Positions 44,446-53,633 of a stretch of 64,000 bases of DNA are shown here, one piece after another. How positions within the stretch are numbered: the stretch's first letter is position 1; the number at the start of each line of letters is the position of its first letter. This DNA is from Anastrepha obliqua. Taxonomy: Eukaryota; Arthropoda; Insecta; Diptera; Tephritidae. The notes under the pieces are model-generated. The model was not told where the DNA came from. It ran no database searches and worked only from the letters and a program-made list of their open reading frames with translations. Position numbers and translations under genes: made by a program. The stretch is from positions 63,946,406 to 64,010,405 of the forward strand of contig NC_072897.1 in NCBI RefSeq assembly GCF_027943255.1. The letters run 5' to 3'.

Positions 44446-46083
44446 ATGACAATCCTTATAGGACTCACACTCCTCCTTAAACTAATGACGACATGCCTCT
44501 GCGAAACCCAAATATTGGACTACAGCAATTCCCAAATCATCGCAATCGATAAGGGAATTACTTTACTACAAACCGGTACATTTAAACTCATACATACAAT
44601 TAGCCTTGACCAATATGAAAATGCGATCCTGGAGATAGAAGCTACAATCAAAAACTACGTGACCCAGAAGGATTACAGTTACCCCTTCCTCAAACATGAC
44701 ATAGAACTGCTTAAAAACATCCTTAGTGGACTTAAACCGAGACGAAAACGATCATTGAACATCCTTGGGACTGCCTGGAAATGGCTAGCAGGCACACCAG
44801 ACCACGTCGATTTCCAATTAATATCCGATCAGACAAACAATTTATTGAACAACAACGACAAGCAAGTTATAATAAATAGGCTAACCATTAATCGATTAAA
44901 CGAAATTTCAAAAATAACAAATACACTTTTAAACACAGTCCAGTCAAGTGAAATAGCAAAAAAAGAGGTTATCCGAAATTTAGAACACAAACTTAAGATA
45001 ATTAAAGAGGAATTGGTTCAGATAGATTACTCAATACAGTGGGCCAAAGCAGGTATTATCAATTCCTTTATTTTATCAAATTTTGAAATTAACATTACTA
45101 AAAATATTTTTGAAGAACAAAAGATGCCTTTTGTAAACTTAATAGAAGCCTTGGAATTTAGCGAAGTAAAAATAGCTTCAAACCAGTCAACTTTGTTGTA
45201 CATTGTATTGTTGCCATTAACAGAGAAAAATAGTTGCAAAAAATTGTTATTAAAACCTGTAAAAATCAAAAATGTTAGTATTAAGTTGGAATTTGAAAAT
45301 ATAATATTGTGCGAAAATGAAATATTAGGAATTAAAAAGGATTGTAATACCTTAAATGAAATATCAATTTGTAAAACATCAAATTTTGTTAATATTACTA
45401 GCTCTAGTTGTATCCCTAATCTAATAAAAAGCTTGCCTTCGACATGCATCACTACGAACAATCAACATTTGCCGACGATTGAAGAAATCACATCCAATAT
45501 TCTTTTACTGAATGATCACAGTGGAGAATTAACTATCGATAATAGATCCGTGTCACTACAAGGAACCTTCCTAATTCACCATAGTAACTCCACTATCATG
45601 GTACAAAATCAAACATTTAAGAGCAAACAACTTTCAGCCGCTAAACCTCTACCTGCAATAGCACAAATTTCAAATGCAACAAATGTCTTCGAGGAAGCCT
45701 TATCCTTACAGATGTTGAAAGAATTACAAATTACTAATACCCAAGAGTTGAGAGGAATCAAGTACAAATACGGTGCAAGTCTAACCACTCATTTCATCAT
45801 CTTTGCCATAATTATTGGTCTACTATCCTATAAAACATACTCCAACAGAAGGAACTATAAGATAAACATACGAACAAAAAATAATAAAGGAGACATTCCC
45901 AGTACCTCGCATCACAACAGTGAGGATACTGTTGAACCTAAAGGGGAAAGAGTTAATACCACAAAAGCTGAAGTTGACGTTCACACGCTCGAGGCAATTT
46001 CTGCTGACGCTATGTCTGCTAACTTTGGGTGTCATATCACCCAAAGTCAGAAATCGTGGGAAACAGGTATGGCACATGTTTGA
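44446..46083 (+). CDS. env: env-like glycoprotein of element D
   Basis: This is a complete 545-codon frame. It has an N-terminal signal peptide (MTILIGLTLLLKLMTTCLC), a furin-like site RRKR near residue 103 followed by a candidate fusion segment (LNILGTAWKWLAG), and an ectodomain with a Cys-rich second half. One transmembrane span (about residues 447-465, THFIIFAIIIGLLSY) is followed by a cytoplasmic tail. The last 44 codons lie inside the 3' LTR. This is the insect errantivirus/baculovirus F-like Env type, expected at membranes and in particle spread. No break is seen. The start follows directly after the splice acceptor. Confidence 0.92.
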   Translation: MTILIGLTLLLKLMTTCLCETQILDYSNSQIIAIDKGITLLQTGTFKLIHTISLDQYENAILEIEATIKNYVTQKDYSYPFLKHDIELLKNILSGLKPRRKRSLNILGTAWKWLAGTPDHVDFQLISDQTNNLLNNNDKQVIINRLTINRLNEISKITNTLLNTVQSSEIAKKEVIRNLEHKLKIIKEELVQIDYSIQWAKAGIINSFILSNFEINITKNIFEEQKMPFVNLIEALEFSEVKIASNQSTLLYIVLLPLTEKNSCKKLLLKPVKIKNVSIKLEFENIILCENEILGIKKDCNTLNEISICKTSNFVNITSSSCIPNLIKSLPSTCITTNNQHLPTIEEITSNILLLNDHSGELTIDNRSVSLQGTFLIHHSNSTIMVQNQTFKSKQLSAAKPLPAIAQISNATNVFEEALSLQMLKELQITNTQELRGIKYKYGASLTTHFIIFAIIIGLLSYKTYSNRRNYKINIRTKNNKGDIPSTSHHNSEDTVEPKGERVNTTKAEVDVHTLEAISADAMSANFGCHITQSQKSWETGMAHV

Positions 46084-46233
46084 TGCATGTGACAACATTT
46101 CCGCCGCAAGCTTAGGTTAAGAACAAATTGTAAAATTTAAGTTAGTTCGTTTTAGACTCAATAAAGTAAAGATGTGCCTATGAGCACCTAAAAAATATTT
46201 TTTTTAAAGTTTTAATCTGGTGAGAGATTAACT
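45951..46233 (+). repeat. 3' LTR of element D
   Basis: Preceded by the purine tract AAAGGGGAAAG and followed by TGTA, this 283-bp LTR is identical to the 5' LTR by eye except for one T/A difference in the T-run near 46207. It contains the env C-terminal codons and stop. Confidence 0.93.
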
Positions 46234-46300
46234 TGTATAAAGAATTCAAAGCAAATAGACAAACGTATGCAAAAATATTTCTAACATATGCAAAACAACG
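46234..46300 (+). repeat. End of tandem unit U4 and start of U5
   Basis: AAAGAATTCAAAGCAAATAG followed by ACAAACGTATGCAAA reproduces the unit boundary seen at about 38620-38660, again without E. Similarity to the unit then fades. Confidence 0.6.
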
Positions 46301-46479
46301 CATCTTAACGGTATTCGTTTACCTATACACCTGTATGTGTGTATGCATATATGAATACATATGTATGTTGGGACAATGTACATATGTACGTAAATGTTTC
46401 TATTCTAAGCAAAACAGTGCATATTCGTATATACATACATACATATAACCGCACATACTTACTTTATGCCTCTACATGC

Positions 46480-46860
46480 GAATGCTTCCAAACTAAAATT
46501 CTAAGCCTAGCGACTACAAGAACAAAATGCATTCATAGGCGCAGCTGTAGCGGCCATGATTATTTACCCGCGACGGTGCTGAACAGGTTCGAATATTAAA
46601 AAGCACAACAAAAACAAATTCATTGATATGTTCGAGCTCATATTTCTACGAGCAATGTACTTTCATTCATAAACGAGCCGCCCAAATGCCAATTCTCTCG
46701 ACCATTCGAAAATAGTCAATATTGGAATATTTCGCGTTGAATTATTTGCCAATATTTGGTAAATCTTGAATTTTTGTCAAGTCGAGTGGCCTCGGCTCCG
46801 TACATACATATGTATGCATCAATATATGTACATATGTAAATATGTGTTCTAAATTCTCGA
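46480..46860 (-). repeat. Inverted relic of family E
   Basis: On the minus strand it carries the blocks TTCCAATATTGACTATTTTC, GACAAAAATTC and TGTAGTCGCTAGGC in the order found at 7922-8640. It matches that copy better than E1 or E2 (e.g. ATGGCCGCTAC and TGCATTTTGTTCTTG). Confidence 0.65.
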
Positions 46861-46878
46861 CAGCAATAGCAAATAGAA

Positions 46879-47700
46879 TCGAATAGATATCGATATCATC
46901 GGCCTTAACAACCGCGCTGTTAGTTCTGCCTTCTCCAAACTGGATAAAGAGGCAAAGCGAATGGGTTTGGTGGTGAACGAGGACAAAACGAAGTACCTCC
47001 TGTCTTCAAACAAACAGTCGGCGCACTCGCGTATCGGCTCCCACGTCACTGTAGACAGTTATAATTTCGAGGTTGTAAAAGACTTCGTTTATTTAGGAAC
47101 CAGCATTAACACCGATAACAATGTCAGCCTTGAAATCTAACGTAGAATCTCTCTTGCCAACAAGTGCTACTTTGGACTAAGTAGGCAACTGAGCAGTAAA
47201 GGCCTCTCTCGACGAACAAAACTAACACTCTACAAGACTCTCATCATGCCCGTCCTGACGTATGGCGCAGAAGCTTGGACGATGACAACATCCGATGAAG
47301 CGACGCTTGGAGTGTTCGAGAGAAAGATTCTGCGTAAGATTTTTGGACCTTTGCACGTTGGCAACGGCGAATATCGCAGACGATGGAACGATGAGCTGTA
47401 TGAGCTTTACGACGACATAGACATAGCGCAGCGAATAAAGATCCAGCGGCTACGTTGGCTGGGTCATGTCGTCCGAATGGATACAAACGCTCCGGCTTTG
47501 AAAGTATTCGATGCGGTACCAGCTGGTGGTAGTAGAGGAAGAGGAAGGCCTCCTCTGCGTTGGAAAGATCAGGTGGAGAAGGACTTGGCTTCACTTGGTG
47601 TGTCCAATTGGCGCCGGTTAGCACGAAAAAGAAACGACTGGCGCGCTTTGTTAAACTCGGCCAAAATCGCGTAAGCGGTTATCGCGCCAATTAAGAAGAA
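46879..47700 (+). pseudogene. 5'-truncated RTE-like LINE (RT C-terminal part)
   Basis: The 12-bp duplication TAGCAAATAGAA at 46867-46878 and 47701-47712 marks a true retrotransposition event with 5' truncation. The reading frame begins at DIDIIGLNNRAV of the RT and continues through KDFVYLGTSI, LTYGAEAWTM and RLRWLGHVVRM to the natural C-terminus (LNSAKIA). One TAA near 47138 interrupts it. The sequence overlaps 61900-62048 of the longer copy at 59526-62048 and supplies its missing 3' part. Its 3' end is AAGAAGAA. Confidence 0.88.
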
Positions 47701-47712
47701 TAGCAAATAGAA

Positions 47713-48250
47713 ATATTTTTTCTGTGGCAAGTGCTCGCAGCCTCATATATATGTATGTCTATGGAAGTTTGTAGGCGTGTATTTATGTATATGTGTGTTT
47801 GCTTTTGTACGTCCATATGAACGATTTTTCATATGCAGATATTCATTTGATTTAGCTGAACGAATATATTGATTTTGTAAGGAAATCCTGTCGAATTATA
47901 TTATTGGTATATGTGCATTTAAGTTCTTCATACCAAATAAATATTATTATCCTTAAGAAAATTGAAACACTAGTTTTTTTAATTTCTATTTTTTATTTTT
48001 ATCAACAAGTAAGTTAACTGCTCGTATATAGTATATATGTATTACAATACTATAAATAATCGGTTTTTATTTTACATTTCCTGAAAAGCAAAAATATATA
48101 TAAAATTGTGAAAGCTCGAATTACGAAATTGTTCTCATATTATAACAATTTCTCACACGACTTCGATATTGACATCGATTAAGTCATTGCGATTTACCTG
48201 ATTTTTAAAACACTAATCTCAAACCATCGTGATTAAGTGAAAATTGTAGT
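47713..48250. other. AT-rich sequence without identifiable feature
   Basis: Contains TATATGTATG microsatellite tracts. No ORF, terminal repeat or similarity to other parts of the window is noticed. Confidence 0.4.
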
Positions 48251-48265
48251 GGTTTAAAAATCTTG

Positions 48266-48380
48266 GCTCAGGTGCTACCTGAAAAAGAAGATAAAACGAA
48301 AACCTGAAAGATAGGGAAAAATCTGAAAGATGGAGAAAAACCTGAAAAATAAAAAAATCTGGAAAATAGGAAAAATAAAT
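48266..48380. repeat. Degenerate ~19-bp A-rich tandem repeat
   Basis: Five or six imperfect copies of (A/T)CTGAAAGATAGGGAAAA lie just beyond the 3' end of the P-like relic. Confidence 0.55.
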
Positions 48381-48450
48381 ATAAATAAATACATATAAGA
48401 ATAAACAATAAGTAAACGCTGGTTTTACTAACCCTAAGGACCTGTGCCAC

Positions 48451-51037
48451 TCACCTTGTTGGACCCTGACCTACAACGTACGACAACTTTTTTAGTTTAT
48501 CGTTGCGCTTCTGACATCTAACTGGGGTATTTTCTTCCCGTAAAAGCCATTTTGCATTTTTGAATAGAAGTACATATATCAAAAAGTCGAGTAGATTGAT
48601 GCGATGATCTTGACATTCGCCAGATATTGCGAACCAATGGGGAAATACTTCTTCCGCTTTTTGTTTTATAACTGGCAACATTACATTGCGAATATTACCT
48701 ACGTGAGCATATTTTGCAAAAAGCTGACGGTACCACATCATCTGAAGGCGACACACTTCGAATACCCTGTCTTCAGGATTCACCAGTCTCAAATCGGTGT
48801 CATCCGTGAAATTTTTAGACCTTATCAGGGCTTCGGAATGCAATTTTAAGTCTCCTTGTGTTTTCATCATTTGTCGCATTTTAGCTTACACAGTAATTTT
48901 TGGTAAATACCATAGCCAGTGTAATAACTAGCTATATTTGGTTCTTCGGCAAAATTCTCGTCTGCTACCTCTATCTTTTCTAAAACGAGTTGCTCATTTA
49001 GCGGTTCTCCTACTTCTTCCTCCAGATGATGATCCTCAGTCCCTAAATTCCAGTCTAAATTAATATCATCATCATCTTCGCAATTATTGCCTTTGTTTTC
49101 GAACCGCTGTGGTAAAATTTTCATAGATATCAATCATAATAAAAAGATAAAAGAAATTTTCTAAACAATCTTGGTTTAACTTTCCAAGGAAAATAAATAT
49201 TAAATTTTGATGCTGTTGAAAAGTGTTAATTTCAGAAATCTTCAATTGATTAAATAAAGTTATATTCGCGGGCCCTTGATCGCAAATCATAACTTTTATA
49301 TTCAGTCCAATTTTCGTAATTGCGGAAATGTTACTCATCACAATTTGATGTAACTCTGCACCATTAAAACCATTTTTGGAAATATAGTAATAAAATACAT
49401 ACTTCCACTTAGAGCACAACCCCTTAACCATAAAAAAACAACATTTGTTCCCTATTCTGCTTTGACGTTGGGCTTGCCCATGGTCCACAAACCCATCAAT
49501 TATATCCCTACTTTTATTTTAAGTAAGATCCGGCTTGATGCTAATTTCATCAAATAATGAAATGAAAATGCATTTTCCTTAAACTGTTAACGACATTGGC
49601 ATCGAAACCTGGAACAACATACCTGATGGGGCGCCAACGCAAAAAAAAAAATGATTTGTGTGGCAAACACAATCCTAGATCGTCACGCATAAAAGAATAT
49701 GCTTTAGTGGACGTATAGTTCAAATTTTGTGCCAATGCCTTTTCGACCTCATTATACCAACCTTTTTTGGTACTGACGATAATTTTTGCAAAAGTTAAAG
49801 CATTGGTGCTACAAATTTCTTCCGCAATTATTGCACGTTTCAACAACTCAGAATATTTATTTTTTAGGTCATTATTTTCTTTTGCAAGCTCCTCAACACG
49901 TTTATTTAATTTGACCGCGTTGCTCTGATAATAGCGAGCAGACTGAGTAAACCGTTCGCGAGTGGTTGTGGTTTCTAAGTCCACGCAGATCTGATTGCTA
50001 TAACTAGCCCCCCTGTTTTCCTCTAATATCGAATATTTCGCAAGCTCTTCCAGAGTTAAATCTTCTTCTAGGCGAGCGACTTCTATTAACTGGCTCCAAA
50101 TTGAAGCAAGGAAAAGCCCCTTTCAAAAGTTTATATTTTGTAACCAATGTGGGTTTTTTTCGGTCCACTTGTTCGATGGAACATCATCATAGCCTAATTA
50201 AAATTTTTATTTTTATTTTTACAAAATTTAAATTGAGGTATATTCAGTATAATCATATACATATGTATATATAACTAGAAACCGCACCCTCCGGAGATTT
50301 ATAGTTTTCAAGTAATTTATTGTTAAAATTGTGTAATTTAGCGAAAGGATATTGTTATTTTGAATAAAAGACATGAGACACTCCCTAACATCTCAACCAA
50401 GTTTCATTAAATAAATCATTATACTTGGCCTAAAATTGCCCATACGGCATTATCCCAAACCCGATCCTTTAAATTCAAAAGTTTTTTATAAATATGTAAA
50501 TAAGATAATGAGAAAGTGCGCATTCTAAATAAATAAGTCCCTTCTCTGTTTTCTATTTCATGCAAGCATGCATGGATGTGTATATTACGCTTTGCAATAG
50601 GCACGATGTATTGAAAACGACATCCAGGCATACGATTATCAGTTTATGTATGTATGTACAGTGAACCAAAAAGAAACTGGGACACTAATATTTAAAAAAA
50701 TATTCACAGATTTATAAGAAATAATAATATTGACGGTAACTCCGTTTATTTTTTCTTCACTGTACATACATATATGGAGACGTAATAATAAATTAATTTT
50801 CTTACCCAAGTTTAGAGTTGGAACCGCTCCATTCTTAAGATATTTTGGTCCCACGGCATCCTCCTCAAAATTTTGAATGCATACAAATGAATTATGCATT
50901 GGTATTTGCATCGAGGGTGAAATCCGCAAATTCTTCTTCCACAAATTTGATAATTCCCGATGTTTGGGAAATCCAAAAGAACGAACGTTTTGTTCACTAT
51001 TACACTCCCGAACACGACATTTTGAAGCTTTAGGCAT
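48451..51037 (-). pseudogene. P-element-like transposase relic with THAP domain
   Basis: From 51037: the THAP domain (MPKASKCRVREC, then ELSNLWKKNL, FVCIQNF, GAVPTL); the last zinc ligand, normally His, is Asn here. A MITE interrupts downstream sequence. A coiled-coil segment (AVKLNKRVEELAKENNDLKN) lies at about 49800-49950. The RNase H-like core near 49300-49470 has GLCSKWKYVFYY and IKVMICDQGPANITLF. The C-terminal part (49133-48451) includes YYTGYGIYQKLLCKLKC and a helical end. Several stops and frame changes separate the pieces, and introns cannot be ruled out for some gaps. P terminal repeats were not found, so this is an old immobile copy. Confidence 0.82.
50659..50762. mobile_element. 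104-bp Tc1-type MITE in the P relic
   Basis: The ends are CAGTGAACCAAAAAG and CAGTGAAGAAAAAAT (read inward), with TA on each side (50657-50658 and 50763-50764). No coding capacity. Confidence 0.65.
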
Positions 51038-51064
51038 TTTCTTGTTTTATTAATTAGTTATTTA

Positions 51065-53633
51065 TCTATACTAATATTATAAAGAGGAAAACTTTGTTTG
51101 TTTGTTTGTTTGTTTGTTTGTAACGAATAGGCTCAAAAACTACTGTACCGATTTTAAAAATTCTTTCACCATTCGAAAACTACATTATCCACGAGTAACA
51201 TGGATTACATTTTATTTTGGGAAAAAATAGGGTTCCGTAAGATATTTGGATTTTTCGGACACAAACTGAAAAAAATCTTATATATAAAATAAAGTCAACT
51301 TTTTGTGTGTGTTCGCTAACCGGCCGTGTCTGCACCGAATTAAACCAAACTTACACACAATGTTAAGAAGGTATTGAAGATGGTTTCCGTATAGTTTGGA
51401 TACCTATCGGTGGATAGGGCTCGAGATATAGGTCAAAACGTGGAACCGGGTAACCTTCGGATGTGTATGTACAATATGGGTATCAAATGGAAGCTGTTGG
51501 TGAATGCTTTAGTTCAGAGTATTTCCATCTGCTCCGTGACTAGGGTCTCGAGATAGAGACCAAAACGTGGACCCGGGTAACCTTTGGTTGTGTATGTACA
51601 ATATGGGTATCAAATGAAAGCTGTTGATAAGTGCTTTAATACGGGGTAATTTTCATAGCTATTGATGACTAAGGTCTGGAAATATATGCCAAAACGTGGA
51701 CCCGCCGTGTCTTTGAACCGAATTAAACCAAACTTACACACATTGTTAAGGAGGTATTGAAGATGGTTTCCGTATAGTTTGGATACCTACTGGTGGATAG
51801 GGCTCGAGATATAGGTCAAAACGTGGACCCGGGTAACCTTTGGTTGTGTATGTACAATATGGGTATCAAATGAAAGCTGTTGGTAAGTGCTTTAATACGG
51901 GGTAATTTTCATACCTATTGATGACTAGGGTCTGGAAATATATGCCAAAACGTGGACCCGCCGTGTCTTTGCACCGAATTAAACCAAACTTACACACATT
52001 GTTAAGAAGGTATTGAAGATGGTTTCCGTATAGTTTGGATACCTATTGGTAGATAGGGCTCGAGATATAGGTCAAAACGTGGACCCGGGTAACCTTCGGA
52101 TGTGTATGTACAATATGGGTATCAAGTGGAAGCTGTTGGTGAGTGCTTTAGTTCAGAGTATTTCCATCCGCTCCGTGACTAGGGTCTCGAGATAGAGACC
52201 AAAACGTGGACCCTAGAATGTGTTTGTACAATATGGATATCAAATTGAAGCTGTTGGTGAATGCTTTAGTACAGAGTATTTTTCATGCCGCTCCGTGACT
52301 GGGGTCTCGAGATATAGGTCAAAACGTGGACCCGGGTAACCTTTGGTTGTGTATGTACAATATGGGTATCAAATGAAAGCTGTTGATAAGTGCTTTAATA
52401 CGGGGTAATTTTCATACCTATTGATGACTGAGGTCTGGAAATATATGCCAAAACGTGGACCCGCCGTGTCTTTGCACCGAATTAAACCAAACTTACACAC
52501 ATTGTTAAGGAGGTATTGAAGATGGTTTCCGTATAGTTTGGATACCTATTGGTGGATAGGGCTCGAGATATAGGTCAAAACGTGGACCCGGGTAACCTTC
52601 CGATGTGTATGTACAATATGGGTATCAAATGGAAGCTGTTGGTGAATGCTTTAGTTCAGAGTATTTCCATCCGCTCCGTGACTAGGGTCTCGAGATAGAG
52701 ACCAAAACGTGGACCCTAGAATGTATTTGTACAATATGGATATCAAATTGAAGCTGTTGGTGAATGCTTTAGTACAGAGTATTTTTCATGCCGCTCCGTG
52801 ACTGGGGTCTCGAGATATAGGTCAAAACGTGGACCCGGATAACCTTTGGTTGTGTATGTACAATATGGGTATCAAACGAAAGCTGTTGATAAGTGCTTTA
52901 ATACGGGGTAATTTTCATACCTATTGATGACTAGGGTCTCGAAATATATGCCAAAACGTGAACCCGCCGTGTCTTTGAACCGAATTAAACCAAACTTACA
53001 CACATTGTTAAGTAAGTATTGAAAATGGGTTTCGTAAAGTTTGGTTGTAATTCGGAGTAGTGGCAACGCTTGGGGCGGAACTGAACTGTCAAATTTACAG
53101 TGTGAGTTACAATGTGTCAATATTTCTTTCTGATTTGGATGCCATAAGGAAAAAACGTAAGTGCAACATGTAAAAATTGTTTGTGAATTTTTTTGGAGTG
53201 GATTTTGGAACAGTGAATAATTTCTTACGAAATTTGAGAATTTAATGTGAAATCCGAATGAAATTATGTGTTCGTGGAAAAAAAATTTTTTTCGTTTTTT
53301 TTTTTGAAAAATAAATGGATAATGGTTAAAAAAGCTCCAATGCTTAATAAAACATATAAATTGAAACGAAAAATGCATGGATGATCAGGAAAAAAGACGA
53401 TTGTTTATTCATATGCGTTGATTTGAAATTTAAAAACAATCTTCCTTTTTCCTGATTTTCAATTTATATTTTATATTTACTCAAAAACAAATAGAAAAAC
53501 AAAAAATATTGTTTATGCCAAAGCGCTTGAATAAAGAATAAAGAAATAAATAATATGAAAACCATATATTTTTTGTTCTAAACCATATCTATTCTATTTT
53601 AGTGTGCCCAGCGAAGGGGGCCGGGTTTGCTAG
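51065..53633 (+). mobile_element. Helitron H3 (non-autonomous, 2.6 kb) with internal repeats
   Basis: It starts TCTATACTAATATTATAAAG after host A (51064) and ends CCGGGTTTGCTAG before host T (53634). After a TTTG microsatellite comes a long array of about 125-bp repeats, each with AAAACGTGGACCC and ACAATATGGGTATCAAATG. The last 600 bases are shared with H2, where the corresponding + strand frame is 36047-36370. A minus-strand frame at 52872-53378 is open in H3, partly within the repeats, and matches no family I know. There is no Rep or helicase. Confidence 0.9.

Larger units (their letters stand above)
38924..46233 (+). mobile_element. Gypsy-group errantivirus-like LTR element D, nearly intact
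   Basis: The 283-bp LTRs (38924-39206, 45951-46233) start AGTTAATACC and end GAGATTAACT, differ at a single position by eye, and are flanked by TGTA (38920-38923, 46234-46237). It has a primer site, a leader, gag, frameshift heptamer, pol with one 1-bp deletion, splice acceptor and a full env. It is the youngest insertion in the window, and close relatives are likely still active. Confidence 0.95.

Noticed and set aside
47244..47624. Minus-strand frame overlapping the LINE fragment
   Set aside because: Shadow of the RTE-like reading frame on the other strand.
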